From contig NZ_JACHCC010000015.1 in assembly GCF_014207135.1 (NCBI RefSeq), positions 154,548 through 218,547 on the forward strand: DNA of 64,000 nt, in the 5' to 3' direction. The stretch comes from Pedobacter cryoconitis (GTDB lineage: Bacteria; Bacteroidota; Bacteroidia; Sphingobacteriales; Sphingobacteriaceae). Positions within the stretch are counted from its first letter, which is position 1; every line of letters begins with the position of its first letter. The position numbers were made by a program, and so were the translations under genes. Positions 25,870-36,396 of this stretch are shown here, piece after piece. Below the pieces are notes generated by a model. That model worked only from the letters and a program-made list of their open reading frames with translations, ran no database searches and had not been told where the DNA came from.

Positions 25870-27312
25870 ATGAAGAAAGTATTATATATAGCAGTAAGCC
25901 TGATTTTAGTGGGTATGATGGGTTGTAAAAAACAGCTCACTGAGGACCCAAAAACTTTTATATCTCCCGAACAATTTTTTAAATCTGATCAGGATGCTGT
26001 TCAGGGAGTTAATGGTGTTTATTTTTGGCTGGTAGGAAGTTACCCGCAGAGATTATTTCAGCAGGATTTGTGGCAGGTCCTGGATGAGGATTGTGATGCT
26101 ATCCGCAGACCGAATTCTGGTGCGCAGAATTTATCAGGCAATAATCCCGGAAGTGCACAGATTGTCTACGGAGGTATTTATAAAGGTATTTACAATGCCA
26201 GTCAGTGTATTGACCGGATTCCAAAATCAGGAACCAGTGATCTTAAAAAAAGAACTGAAGGAGAAGCCAGGTTTCTGAGGGCATTGTTTTATTATTATGC
26301 TACAGGTTTATTCGGGGATGTTCCGCTAATCAACGAATCAAATTATAGCAATACTGAAACAGCTAAAACATTACCCCGCTCGCCGGTGGCAGATGTCAGA
26401 AAGCTCATGGTTACTGATTTAACTGCTGCGATTGGTCTTTTGCCTGTAACCTATCCGGATGCGGCCGATAAGGGAAGAGCGACCAAAGGTGCTGCTCAGA
26501 CTTTATTAACCAAGGTTTATCTCTGGAATAAGGATTGGGCCAATGCGAAAGCAACTGCACTGGCGATCAAAAATTCAGGGACTTATACTTTGCTGCCTAA
26601 TTATGCAGATGTATTTAGTGCAAGTAATGAATTTAATAATGAATCTATTTTTGAGATTGATTTTCAGAAGGATTTATTAAACAGTTATCAGCATGCTTTT
26701 TACTCGCCTGACAGCAGAGTGGGTGTAGAGCCTTTCAGTAAAAAACCATGGTACCGTGTTTATGTTCCTTATCAGGCTTTTGCCAGTAGTTTTGCCCCAG
26801 AGGATAAACGTAAGACTGCGCAAATTGCAACGGGTTATAATGGTCAGGCCTTTGCGCCCGATGCAACCAACAGAGTTAATGTGTGGTTTGGGCCTAAATG
26901 GTGGAGACTGGATGCTGATGAAAGGAACAGCGGATTGGATATTTATGTTTTCCGGTACGCCGATGTCTTGTTAATGCTGGCAGAGTCGGCCAATGAAGGC
27001 GGGGATATCACGACAGCTTTAAGTGCGATTAATGAGGTAAGACAGCGGGCAGGGATAGCGGTTCTGGCTGGTTTAAGTCAGGATCAACTCAGGAACCAGA
27101 TTTACCAGGAGCGTGGCTGGGAATTATGTGGTGAAGGACACCGCAGGCTCGATCTGCAACGATGGGGAAAATTCATCGCCACTGCCAAGGCTGCATCATT
27201 AACAGAAGAACCTATTTTATCAAATTCTTATCAGACTTTTTATAATTTGTTGCCGATTCCTGCCAGTGAGATTCAGAAGAACCCGGCGCTGACACAGAAT
27301 CCTGGATATTAA
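25870..27312 (+). CDS. SusD/RagB-family surface lipoprotein (pair 2)
   Basis: 480 aa, lipobox MMG before C19, mature start CKKQLTEDPKTFISPEQFF. Classical RagB/SusD type: TEGEARFLRALFYYYATGLFGDVPL, YRYADVLLMLAESANEGG (with FRYADV), INEVRQRAGI and ERGWELCGEGHRRLDLQRWG are seen in family order. It ends with IPASEIQKNPALTQNPGY, the usual C-terminal IP..EI..NP.L.QNPGY signature. It pairs with the preceding SusC. No enzyme gene follows in the operon, so GH97 or Endo H nearby may be partners. Confidence 0.94.
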   Translation: MKKVLYIAVSLILVGMMGCKKQLTEDPKTFISPEQFFKSDQDAVQGVNGVYFWLVGSYPQRLFQQDLWQVLDEDCDAIRRPNSGAQNLSGNNPGSAQIVYGGIYKGIYNASQCIDRIPKSGTSDLKKRTEGEARFLRALFYYYATGLFGDVPLINESNYSNTETAKTLPRSPVADVRKLMVTDLTAAIGLLPVTYPDAADKGRATKGAAQTLLTKVYLWNKDWANAKATALAIKNSGTYTLLPNYADVFSASNEFNNESIFEIDFQKDLLNSYQHAFYSPDSRVGVEPFSKKPWYRVYVPYQAFASSFAPEDKRKTAQIATGYNGQAFAPDATNRVNVWFGPKWWRLDADERNSGLDIYVFRYADVLLMLAESANEGGDITTALSAINEVRQRAGIAVLAGLSQDQLRNQIYQERGWELCGEGHRRLDLQRWGKFIATAKAASLTEEPILSNSYQTFYNLLPIPASEIQKNPALTQNPGY

Positions 27313-27404
27313 AATATTTTTATATATATTCTGTCAAAAAGTAAATTGTTTAAAACAAATAGGGGCTGGAGATCGTATTAAAATGGTCACTATAAATAAA
27401 TAAA

Positions 27405-29414
27405 ATGGATTCAAATAATAACATTGAAGAATTAGCAATCAATACTGTACGGACCTTATCAATTGATGCTGTACAGAAAGCGAACTCAGGACACCCGGGT
27501 ATGCCTATGGGGGCTGCGCCAATGGGACATGTGCTGTATGCCCATTATATGAACTATAATCCTAAAAACCCGCATTGGGCAAACAGGGACAGATTTATTC
27601 TATCGGCGGGACATGGCTGTATGTTACAGTACAGTTTATTGCACCTGACCGGTTTCAATGTGACTATGGATGATCTGAAAAACTTTCGCCAGCTTAACAG
27701 CAAAACAGCCGGACACCCTGAATATGGTTTAATTGATGGGGTTGATGTGACTACCGGTCCATTGGGACAGGGTTTCGCGAATGGTGTAGGTTTTGCTATT
27801 GCACAGAAACATCTGGCAGCCAGGTTTAACAGACCGGGTTTCGATTTGTTTGATTATAGGATTTATGCCATATGTAGTGATGGTGATATGATGGAGGGGG
27901 TAACTTCGGAGGCAGCTTCTCTGGCTGGTCATCTGGAGCTGGGCAACCTGATCTATCTGTATGATGATAACCATATCTCTATTGAAGGAGATACGGATAT
28001 TGCTTTTACGGAAGATGTAGCTAAACGTTTTGAAGCTTATAACTGGCATGTGCAGGAAGTGAGTGACGGAAATGATATTACGGCAATCATCAACGCGGTA
28101 AGAAATGCAAAAGCAGAGCTTCACCGCCCTTCATTAATTAAGGTGCGTACACAAATTGCTTATGGTAGTCCGAATAAGGCTAATACTTCGGGATCTCATG
28201 GTTCACCATTAGGGGCGGATGAGATCAGATTAGTCAAAGAATTTTTCGGCTTTGATCCTGATAAATCTTTCTATGTTCCACCTGCAGTTGATGAATACTA
28301 TCAGGCTGCCGGTAAAAAAGGAACTGATGCAAATAAAAAATGGGATGACCTGTATGCGCAGTATAAGACTCAGTTCCCTGAACTGGCTGCGGCTTATGAA
28401 CAGGCGGTACGTGGTGAGTTGCCTGAGAAATGGCAGGATTCATTACCTGTATTTGCACCTTCAAAAGATAAAATGGCGACCCGTCAGGCATCGGGTAAAG
28501 TATTAAATGCAATTGCGTCGGTTTTACCAGGGCTAATAGGCGGTGCGGCTGATTTAGCCCCTTCAACCGATACCAATTTAAAACAATATACCTCATTTAC
28601 CCCAGAGGACAGAACAGGGCGTAATTTCCATTTTGGTATCCGTGAACATGCGATGGGTTCTGCCCTGGTAGGAATGGCCTTAACCACAGGGGTAATTCCT
28701 TTTGGAGCGACCTTCCTGATGTTCTCTGAATATATGCGCCCTCCGATCCGTTTGGCAGCGATCATGAAGATCAGGCCAATATTTGTTTACACGCATGATA
28801 GTATCGGTTTGGGAGAGGATGGGACGACGCATCAGCCTGTTGAACAGTTGATATCCCTTCGTTCTATTCCGAATATTACACTAATACGTCCTGCTGATGC
28901 CAATGAAACCGCGCAGGCCTGGCGTGTGGCGCTGGAACATAAAGATGGTCCGGTTGTTCTGGTATTTACAAGACAAGGTTTACCTGTACTGGATCAGGAT
29001 AAATATGGAAAGGCAAAAGACCTGGAAAAAGGAGCTTATATTCTTTCGGAAGCTGATGGAAAAGCAGAGCTGATCCTGATTGCTACAGGTTCGGAGGTAG
29101 CCCTGATCCTGGATGCACAGGCTAAACTCAAAGAACAGGGAATAGCTGCACGTGTTGTCAGTATGCCTTCATGGGAATTATTTGAGAAACAAGATGCAGC
29201 CTATAAAGAGAAAGTTTTCCCTAAGGCAATCCGTAAACGTCTGGCAGTCGAGACTGGTTCTCCACTGGGCTGGCATAAATATGTGACTGACGAAGGAGAT
29301 ATTATTGCGATGCATACTTTCGGTGAATCTGCACCAGCAGAAGAGCTGTATAAGGTATTCGGTTTCACTATTGATAATGTAGTCAACAAAGCGAAAGCCC
29401 TTATCGGAAAATAG
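27405..29414 (+). CDS. tkt: Transketolase
   Basis: 669 aa, full length for the family. It carries two-carbon units between ketose donors and aldose acceptors in the non-oxidative pentose phosphate pathway, using thiamine diphosphate and Mg. Visible motifs: SGHPGMPMGAAPM at the N-terminus, the ThDP-binding GDG motif in CSDGDMMEGVTSEAASLAGH, GPLGQGFANGVG, and in the second domain GIREHAMGSALVGMAL with the catalytic Glu, then HDSIGLGEDGTTHQPVEQL. Housekeeping gene, monocistronic by its flanking hairpin. Upstream 92 bp holds the imperfect palindrome TTGTTTAAAACAA but no clear -7 box. Confidence 0.97.
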   Translation: MDSNNNIEELAINTVRTLSIDAVQKANSGHPGMPMGAAPMGHVLYAHYMNYNPKNPHWANRDRFILSAGHGCMLQYSLLHLTGFNVTMDDLKNFRQLNSKTAGHPEYGLIDGVDVTTGPLGQGFANGVGFAIAQKHLAARFNRPGFDLFDYRIYAICSDGDMMEGVTSEAASLAGHLELGNLIYLYDDNHISIEGDTDIAFTEDVAKRFEAYNWHVQEVSDGNDITAIINAVRNAKAELHRPSLIKVRTQIAYGSPNKANTSGSHGSPLGADEIRLVKEFFGFDPDKSFYVPPAVDEYYQAAGKKGTDANKKWDDLYAQYKTQFPELAAAYEQAVRGELPEKWQDSLPVFAPSKDKMATRQASGKVLNAIASVLPGLIGGAADLAPSTDTNLKQYTSFTPEDRTGRNFHFGIREHAMGSALVGMALTTGVIPFGATFLMFSEYMRPPIRLAAIMKIRPIFVYTHDSIGLGEDGTTHQPVEQLISLRSIPNITLIRPADANETAQAWRVALEHKDGPVVLVFTRQGLPVLDQDKYGKAKDLEKGAYILSEADGKAELILIATGSEVALILDAQAKLKEQGIAARVVSMPSWELFEKQDAAYKEKVFPKAIRKRLAVETGSPLGWHKYVTDEGDIIAMHTFGESAPAEELYKVFGFTIDNVVNKAKALIGK

Positions 29415-29440
29415 TCATTTTCACACAAATTTATCACCTG

Positions 29441-29476
29441 GAAACGCCTTCAATGAAAATTGAGGGCGTTTCTTTT
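29441..29476. terminator. Terminator between tkt and the convergent SusD gene
   Basis: GAAACGCC (29441-29448) pairs with GGCGTTTC (29465-29472). The stem continues inward with one G-U pair to 14 bp and closes on a GAAA (GNRA) tetraloop. A T-run follows on the plus strand. Confidence 0.85.
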
Positions 29477-29480
29477 GAAG

Positions 29481-31082
29481 CTACCGGTCCCACCAAACCC
29501 TTGACGTGAGCAGGTCACCCCCGGGCAGTCTCGCAACCGCTGCATTATAGTTTACGGTATTGGTCAGTATCTCAGTTGACAGATAAATCAGTCTTCTCGG
29601 AATTGTTGCGTTGGTTACATTTCCAGGATAATTAACGGGTATCAGTACTGGATAACCCGATCTTTTCCAGTTCAGCCAGCTTTCTATAAAGTTGAAATTA
29701 GTTCCGGTAGTCACCCAGTACTGCGTATTAATCATCTCCAATGATTTGGCCTGGCTGGTTTCATCGAGCGGATGTTTGAGTACATAATCACTGATCACTC
29801 CATCGGGTATGGTCGCCAGCTGATTCATTTGGGTCATTGCCTGTAGTGCTCCTCTTAAGCCATTTGCATAATGCGAAGCCGCTGAACCCGGGACATTCCA
29901 GCCCCTTACTTTAGCTTCAGCAAGTAATAATTCGGTCTCCGCATAGGTCATAATGAAATTTGGGCCGCCCAGGTTCAGATAAACAGAAGTCCTTGGTCTG
30001 GAATAGTTTCCTAAAGGAGCGGCATCCGCTCCTGTCCCTGTTTCTCCGGGATATCCCGGTGCCCGGTGAATATCATAAGCCCCACCCAATAAATCATAAC
30101 CATTAGGTAAACCCAGTTGTACGGCCGGATCAGTATTCCCGGCAAGATTTTCGTTGATATTGTTCGCTAAACCACTTTGAGATACTTCGGCGATAACACC
30201 TAGCCTGGGATCATTGCTGGTTTTTAATTCGTCAATTAAAGTTTTACTCCAGCGTACCTCTCTGTAGTCGGAAACGGTACGGAGTGCAAGCGAAGTCCCG
30301 TTTTGCCCATCCAGATTTGCAGCATCGGTCATAACCAGTGCGTTATCGCTGATGTCAGAAAATGTTCCTGCTGCAGCTTTTTCTACCCATGGTCTGGCTT
30401 TGTCGGGAGTAATTTTGGTCAGCCGCATGGCTACCTTTAGCATCAGGGAGTAACCGAACTTCTTCCATTTAACAATATCCCCTTTGTAAAATAAATCGGC
30501 AGTTGGTTTAGTTTTCGCAGGATCCAGCCCATTGATCGCATTGTCCAGGTCAGTCAGCATCGAGTTATAAATGTCTTCCTGTTTATCGTATATTGGGTAT
30601 TTAATTCCCTCTCTTGCTTTTGCAGCCTGTGAATAAGGGACATCTCCGTAGGTATCTGTAATCCTCTGCAGGATTAACACAAACATAATATCACCGATAT
30701 TGATCAGATTGGAATAACCAGCGGGATCTTTTTCTCTGGCCAGTCTTTGCATTTCCCTGATAGTAGAAGCTTCGGCATAACCTTCGTCGAATATCCTGCC
30801 CTGATAATCAGTAAAACTGCCTGCATTTACATACTTATCGCCATTATTATAGTAGAAATAAGTAGAGGCGAGCAGCTGCATCATTGTACTCTGATAGAGC
30901 AGCTGATAATAACCCTTATTGGAAAATTTGAATTGAGCGGTAGAAAGCAGATCATTCGGATCATAGTTTTCAGCCGGTGATTTTGTCGGATCCGTATTTG
31001 TTTTATCCAGCTGCTGTTTACTGCATCCGGTATGGAATAAGATTAAAAAACTCAATAGGTACAAATAAACTCTTTTCATCAT
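29481..31082 (-). CDS. SusD-like_2 family surface lipoprotein (pair 3)
   Basis: 533 aa, lipobox FHTG before C20. This is the second SusD type: NTDPTKSPAENYDPNDLLSTAQF, QRITDTYGDVPYSQA, WKKFGYSLMLKVAMRL and a C-terminal IPRRLIYLSTEILTNTVNY followed by a terminal RVWWD. That closing pattern recurs in pairs 4 to 6. Its ATG overlaps the SusC stop (ATGA), giving tight coupling. No enzyme gene follows; the ligand is unknown. Confidence 0.9.
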   Translation of the reverse strand: MMKRVYLYLLSFLILFHTGCSKQQLDKTNTDPTKSPAENYDPNDLLSTAQFKFSNKGYYQLLYQSTMMQLLASTYFYYNNGDKYVNAGSFTDYQGRIFDEGYAEASTIREMQRLAREKDPAGYSNLINIGDIMFVLILQRITDTYGDVPYSQAAKAREGIKYPIYDKQEDIYNSMLTDLDNAINGLDPAKTKPTADLFYKGDIVKWKKFGYSLMLKVAMRLTKITPDKARPWVEKAAAGTFSDISDNALVMTDAANLDGQNGTSLALRTVSDYREVRWSKTLIDELKTSNDPRLGVIAEVSQSGLANNINENLAGNTDPAVQLGLPNGYDLLGGAYDIHRAPGYPGETGTGADAAPLGNYSRPRTSVYLNLGGPNFIMTYAETELLLAEAKVRGWNVPGSAASHYANGLRGALQAMTQMNQLATIPDGVISDYVLKHPLDETSQAKSLEMINTQYWVTTGTNFNFIESWLNWKRSGYPVLIPVNYPGNVTNATIPRRLIYLSTEILTNTVNYNAAVARLPGGDLLTSRVWWDR

Positions 31083-34000
31083 TTTCTCCCTTGTTGAAAT
31101 TTAAAATTGACATTAATACCATAAGTCCTTGTTGCAGGAAATGAAGCTCCTTCAATACCTGCATAGTTAAGCGAAGAAGAAAACTCGGATTCCGGATCAA
31201 TGTTTTTTGTGTATTTAAGTAACGTAAACAGGTTTCGCGCAACCAGGTCAATCGAAATGCTGCTGAAAGGTGTTCTTTTTAACTGATGCGCAGGAATAGT
31301 ATAACCTAAAGTTATCTGTCTGACTTTGATGAAACTGCCATTCAGTACCGATAATGCAGAAATATTAGTAGCCAGCTGCGGATAATAATTATAGGCAGGA
31401 ACTGATTTTGTATTCACTGATCCGTCAGCAAGCACACCTTTGGCAACGATGCCTGTTTCTCTCCCTTCGAGTGTAGCCTGGTTCAGCCCAAATACATAGG
31501 AGTAATTTTCTGTTGCGGATAAAATCTTATTTCCATATTTAAAGTCAATCAGCATAGAAAGATTAAAGTTTTTATAATAAAAATTATTACTGAACCCGCC
31601 GTAAAAATCGGGTAATGTACTACCCATAGGCTTTAATTCACCACGTGCAGGTACACCATCAGGACCAATAACAGTATTCCCATTCGCGTCACGAAGATAA
31701 TCGTAAGCCATAATCTGTGTCAGCGGCTTTCCAACAACCATTGCTGTATAGGCATTCAGGGGTCTGTATGTCCCTGCAAGTGTATATTTACTGGTCCCGT
31801 CAATAGAAAGAAGCTCATTATTTACATGGCTCATATTGAAACTGGTTTTCCATTTAAAATCCTTTTGATCTACAACAATACCTTGTAAAAGGATCTCAGT
31901 TCCGGTGTTCCGGGTTTTACCAAGGTTTACATAAGCAGAAGTAAAACCTGAGGTTACAGATTGCTTGGCATTAATGATCTCATTATTGGTAATCCTGTGG
32001 AAGTAGGTGAGATCAACAGCAAGCCGGTTATTCAGGAATTTAAGACTGACCCCGGTTTCAAATTCATTTAAGGTAAAGGGCTTCAGATTGTAATTGGGAA
32101 GATCCCTGGAGAAATTGCCAAGGGGAACGCCATTGACATCACTATTGGAAAAATAATACGTTTGAGTGGTATAAGGCTCTATCGGTTCGCCACTGGTTTT
32201 TGCGAAACTGGCCCTTAGTTTACCATAGTTAAGCCCTTTCAGGCCGAGCAGATCAGAGAATACAAAACTGGCAGAAACGCCGGGAACAAATATCCCTCTG
32301 TTATTCTGTGGTAAGGTGGAATAGACATCGTATCTGCCTGTAGCAGATAGATTGAGGAACTTTTTATAATTTAAATCGGCGGTATAATAAGCGGATTCTG
32401 TGATGATTTTTGAGCTGGTGTAGTCATTGACGATGGTCTGCAGATTGGCTGCGGTGTAGAGATAAGGAATAACAAATCTCGAACCTTTTAAAACACTTGA
32501 TTCTACTGCTCTTTTACGGAAATTGGTTCCTACAGAAATATCAAGGTTAAGGTCATCTGCGATATTTCGGTTGGCTGCGAGTAAGAAGTCGCTGTTCAGC
32601 TCGGATATTCTGGACTTGGTCTGTGCATTAATTCCTCCTTCTCCATTGACAGAAAAGGCTGTTCCGGTTGGAATGACATTGAGTACATTGTCATTACTGA
32701 TATCGTAACCTAACCTGGCCTGGAAATAAATCCAGCTGTCGAACTGATATTTAGCCGAGGCTGAGGTTATAAAACGGTCACGGCTTGAATAGTCTGCCTG
32801 TTTGTTGAGTATAAAATAAGGATTGGTTTTATACTCATCGCTGTTCCAGGGTGTTTCGGCCCCCGTTGTCTGACTGTATCCAGGAGACAGGATGGCCTGG
32901 TTAATATTGGTAGCCAGCGCTGCAATTCCATAGTTGGCATTTAATGGCCCATCACTCAGATAAGACCTGTTTTTATTATATTCATGAATATAATTGCCGT
33001 TAAAGTTGAGACTTAATTTTTTGGTTAGCTCATAGGTACTGTAGAGGTTAACGGTTTTTCGCTGTAAACTTCCATTCCTGATAATGGATTGCTGATCCAG
33101 GTCAGAGGCTGATAAATGGACGGTGCTATTTTTACCACCATGCCCTATGGAGATAGTATTGGTAAAGGCCGGGGCAGTTCTGTAAAAAGTTTGAATATTG
33201 TTTTTTACTGCCGAATAGGGGTACTTATTTCCATCAAACTGAATCGTGGGTATTCCATCCAGTTTCTCTCCCCAGCTTAGCAGGCCGGAAGCAATAGCCG
33301 ATGAGATATTATCAGGACGATGATTTTGGGTACCCTGCCCATATACATATTGAAAACCGGTATTGTTAACTGCCTGGTCAAAAGATAAATTGGTATTATA
33401 TTCAATCGCTGTTCCAGAGTTCTTTTTCCCGCTTTTAATCGTAATCAGAATAACTCCGTTTGCTGCCCTGGCTCCATATAAAGCAGAAGCAGCTGAGCCT
33501 TTCAGCACCGTAATTGTTTCTACATCATCTGGATTAATATTGCTGATCCCATCCCCGTTATCGGGCCCGCCATATTCATTTGCACTTCCCCGCTGTGTGT
33601 TATCAATAGGAACACCATTGACCACAAACAGGGGAGAGCCGGCGGTCATACTAACTGCTCCACGTAAAAGTATTCTTGCCGAAGAACCTGGTCCACCGCT
33701 CACGCCACTGATATTTAAACCAGCCACCTGTCCTTCGAGGGCATTCACCAGATTTGATTCCCTTGCCTTAGTTAAGGTATTGCCATTAATAGTGGAAATA
33801 GAATAACCAATTTTTCGTTCATCTTTGGGAATGTTAAGCGCTGTAATTACAACTTCATCCAAATCGTTCAGCAGAGGACGAAGTGCAATTTCAGCATAAG
33901 TATTTTCTTTGATCTGAAATTCCCGTGGCTGATAACCAACCTGACTGATAACCAGGACGGCGTTGTCGGGAGCTGTAATAGAGAACTCACCGTTATTTGT

Positions 34001-34399
34001 CGTTTTTGTACTCAGGTGCGTTCCTTTAACTTTAACGGATGTCCTGGCAACGGGATTTTTGTTTTCGTCTGTTATCCTTCCCCTGATCAGGATATTAACT
34101 TCTTTGACCGGGGTGATCACGATGAGGTTATTGTCCAGTAATTTATAGGTAAAGGAGGATCCTTTCAGGATTTGACCGAGTACGGAAAATACTTCCTTGT
34201 TCCTGACTTTTATAGTGATTTTCTGGGCTGGGATCTTAGATTCGCTATAGATGAAATGATAGGTAGTCTGCTTTTGAAGTGCATCAATTACCTGTTCAAA
34301 ACCCGCAGATTTTAATTTTAGTGTAACCTTCGTTTGTGAATAGGCATTCACAGTTACCTGAAGAGCTAAAAAAATCAGCAGTTTGACTAAGGTCCTCAT
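31079..34399 (-). CDS. SusC-type TonB-dependent transporter with STN domain (pair 3)
   Basis: 1106 aa. Signal peptide to about residue 21 (NAYSQ), STN domain about 25-95 (KLKSAGFEQVIDALQKQTTYHF), carboxypeptidase-like domain, LDEVVITALNIPKDE, plug and barrel. The expected aromatic terminus GINVNFKF is followed by five extra residues (QQGRK), an odd tail that comes from the four-base overlap with SusD. The FecR gene lies 43 nt upstream, so the system should sense its own ligand through STN. Confidence 0.93.
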   Translation of the reverse strand: MRTLVKLLIFLALQVTVNAYSQTKVTLKLKSAGFEQVIDALQKQTTYHFIYSESKIPAQKITIKVRNKEVFSVLGQILKGSSFTYKLLDNNLIVITPVKEVNILIRGRITDENKNPVARTSVKVKGTHLSTKTTNNGEFSITAPDNAVLVISQVGYQPREFQIKENTYAEIALRPLLNDLDEVVITALNIPKDERKIGYSISTINGNTLTKARESNLVNALEGQVAGLNISGVSGGPGSSARILLRGAVSMTAGSPLFVVNGVPIDNTQRGSANEYGGPDNGDGISNINPDDVETITVLKGSAASALYGARAANGVILITIKSGKKNSGTAIEYNTNLSFDQAVNNTGFQYVYGQGTQNHRPDNISSAIASGLLSWGEKLDGIPTIQFDGNKYPYSAVKNNIQTFYRTAPAFTNTISIGHGGKNSTVHLSASDLDQQSIIRNGSLQRKTVNLYSTYELTKKLSLNFNGNYIHEYNKNRSYLSDGPLNANYGIAALATNINQAILSPGYSQTTGAETPWNSDEYKTNPYFILNKQADYSSRDRFITSASAKYQFDSWIYFQARLGYDISNDNVLNVIPTGTAFSVNGEGGINAQTKSRISELNSDFLLAANRNIADDLNLDISVGTNFRKRAVESSVLKGSRFVIPYLYTAANLQTIVNDYTSSKIITESAYYTADLNYKKFLNLSATGRYDVYSTLPQNNRGIFVPGVSASFVFSDLLGLKGLNYGKLRASFAKTSGEPIEPYTTQTYYFSNSDVNGVPLGNFSRDLPNYNLKPFTLNEFETGVSLKFLNNRLAVDLTYFHRITNNEIINAKQSVTSGFTSAYVNLGKTRNTGTEILLQGIVVDQKDFKWKTSFNMSHVNNELLSIDGTSKYTLAGTYRPLNAYTAMVVGKPLTQIMAYDYLRDANGNTVIGPDGVPARGELKPMGSTLPDFYGGFSNNFYYKNFNLSMLIDFKYGNKILSATENYSYVFGLNQATLEGRETGIVAKGVLADGSVNTKSVPAYNYYPQLATNISALSVLNGSFIKVRQITLGYTIPAHQLKRTPFSSISIDLVARNLFTLLKYTKNIDPESEFSSSLNYAGIEGASFPATRTYGINVNFKFQQGRK

Positions 34400-34442
34400 C
34401 TATAAATTTACAATGGGCTTGAGCTATATCGCTTTAGCGATA

Positions 34443-35489
34443 TTATTTCACCGAGTAAAGATAGATAGTTTTTCCTTGTATTTTATATTCGAATGGTGTA
34501 ATGAGCTGCAGGGCTTTAAGTGCCTCAGTTAAACTTTCTTTTTCGTATTCTCCGGTGAATTTATAGTCTTTCAGTTTTTCTGACCTGAAGACAAAATTTA
34601 CCCCATACCACCTGGCTAAACGAAGACTTAAACTGGAAAAGGTTTCATTTTTGAACAACAGTTTATTGTTCATCCATGAGGTTTCCAGGATAGCATTTTT
34701 ATCATGCTTATCGTAATAAGTCATCGGGGTTATACTGTAAATATCCCCGTTTAATTTTTCAGCGCTGCTATTCACCGGATGGGTTAAAGTGAACTTTTCG
34801 GTAGGCTTTAAGAGAATATGCTTTTCGGGGTTTTTATGGAGTGTGATTTCTACTTTCCCTCTGAGCAGGGTAGTTTCTGTAAGGAGCTCATCTTCGTATG
34901 ATTTGACATCAAAGGCTGTTCCCAGTACTTTTACACTAATGGTTTTGGTCTGTACTATAAATGGATGGCTGTGATCTTTTGCCACATCAAAAAAGGCTTC
35001 GCCACTTAAATATACTTCTCTGTTCCGGCCGGTAAAGGAGGCTGGATATTTAATTTCACTTCCAGCGTTTAAAGTGATTTTACTTCCATCAGAGAGTACA
35101 AGCGTAGACTTTTGTCTGTCTGAAGTAATTGCTTTTTTCCAGACGATTTCCTGGTTCTGAGTGGTGTCGTTCGTTGTTGCAAAGTATTTATAGGCTGTAA
35201 ATGTGCCCAGACCCAGGATGAAAACAGCTGCAATACGGTACCATGGTGTAAAAGATCTCCGAACGGGTTTTGTACCCCTGGCATTAATTCTTTCTTTTAT
35301 TTGCTGAAATATAAGATTGATATTTTCATTGGTTTCTCCTTCCTGCTGGAAATAGACTTTTAAAGATTCATACTCTAGTTTATAATCTTCATTGGACGAG
35401 ATCATAGCCATAAATTCCTGATCGTCACCAGCCGAAATTTCGCCCGATAATTTTTCGCTAAGCAGTTCAGTGAATTTTTGATTGATCAT
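34443..35489 (-). CDS. FecR-family anti-sigma factor (pair 3 locus)
   Basis: 348 aa. N-terminal cytoplasmic segment (about 1-80), one transmembrane helix near 85-102 (WYRIAAVFILGLGTFTAY), FecR domain with LVLSDGSKITLNAGSEIKYP and SGEAFFDVAKD, and a C-terminal domain with SLSLRLARWYGVNFVF and YKFTGEYEKESL. Same order as the first system: sigma, anti-sigma, STN receptor, SusD. Confidence 0.93.
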   Translation of the reverse strand: MINQKFTELLSEKLSGEISAGDDQEFMAMISSNEDYKLEYESLKVYFQQEGETNENINLIFQQIKERINARGTKPVRRSFTPWYRIAAVFILGLGTFTAYKYFATTNDTTQNQEIVWKKAITSDRQKSTLVLSDGSKITLNAGSEIKYPASFTGRNREVYLSGEAFFDVAKDHSHPFIVQTKTISVKVLGTAFDVKSYEDELLTETTLLRGKVEITLHKNPEKHILLKPTEKFTLTHPVNSSAEKLNGDIYSITPMTYYDKHDKNAILETSWMNNKLLFKNETFSSLSLRLARWYGVNFVFRSEKLKDYKFTGEYEKESLTEALKALQLITPFEYKIQGKTIYLYSVK

Positions 35490-35539
35490 TAGTTAGTTAT
35501 ACTATGTAAGAGAGTAGTACCCTTTTTTGTTAAAATTGC

Positions 35540-36172
35540 TTACAAGAATTGAAAAATATGTAAAAAAAATATTAAAAGGATTAAATTCACCGCATCACTG
35601 CCGTTATCCTTGTGTGTATAAAGGTGATGGTAAGCTTTAAGGCTTACTCTTAATTTATCGATGGCCCTGAACAATTGAGTTTGTACTGTTCTGGGCGAAA
35701 TATTCAGAATTTCAGCTACTTCTTTATATTTCATGCCATTTTCTTTAATGAGTTTAAAAATAATTCTGGCCTGCTCAGGAAGCTTATTAATAGCCTGATC
35801 TAATTTATGATGCAGTTCTTTATTTTCCAGTACTTTTTCAGGACTGACAGCATCCATAAACCGGAATTCATTGGAAGGCTCAATTTCTACCAGATGAACG
35901 GCGGCATTTTTCTTAATGTATTTAAGGGATTGGTTCCTGACTGCCGTAAAAAGGTATGTTTCGAGGTTAAGAATTACGGTCTCAGCTTTCCTGTTTTCCC
36001 AGCATCTGACAAAAATATCAGCCACGATCTCTTCGGCTACCTCTTTCCTGCCTACATAAAAAATACAGAACCGGATAAGCTTGTTAAATAAATGATAGTA
36101 TAAAACCTCAAAAGATTTGACATCATCCTCCACGCAAACTTTTGACCATAAAGAGGATAAATCAGGTTTCAA
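35540..36172 (-). CDS. FecI-type ECF sigma factor (pair 3 locus)
   Basis: 210 aa. Region 2: EEIVADIFVRCWENRKAE; region 4: LPEQARIIFKLIKENGMKYKEVAEILNISPRTVQTQLFRAIDKLR. The last 16 residues (LILLIFFLHIFQFL) are strongly hydrophobic, which could tether the factor to the membrane near its anti-sigma partner; such tails recur in Bacteroidota and their role is uncertain. It sits 224 bp from the divergent SusC of pair 4, which could let it affect both units. Confidence 0.92.
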   Translation of the reverse strand: MKPDLSSLWSKVCVEDDVKSFEVLYYHLFNKLIRFCIFYVGRKEVAEEIVADIFVRCWENRKAETVILNLETYLFTAVRNQSLKYIKKNAAVHLVEIEPSNEFRFMDAVSPEKVLENKELHHKLDQAINKLPEQARIIFKLIKENGMKYKEVAEILNISPRTVQTQLFRAIDKLRVSLKAYHHLYTHKDNGSDAVNLILLIFFLHIFQFL

Positions 36173-36396
36173 GGCCTTCGGGAGTTATTAGATTAAAATA
36201 AATAATGGTTAATAGAGGCAAGATAAATAATATAAACCCCGCTTTGCATAAAAAAAATAATTTTCTTGTAGGCAATCGGGTGTTAAAAAGGGTCTCTTCC
36301 TTAACGCGCATTTTTTTTAATAAAAATGCAAAGTTTGCCATCAGGGATTTTTGAGGCAAAAGAGCTAACCAAAATATTTAACTGTTATTCATTCAA

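Noticed and set aside
27347..27362. TTGTTTAAAACAA palindrome before tkt as an operator
   Set aside because: AT-rich and imperfect in context; such sequences arise easily in AT-rich spacers.
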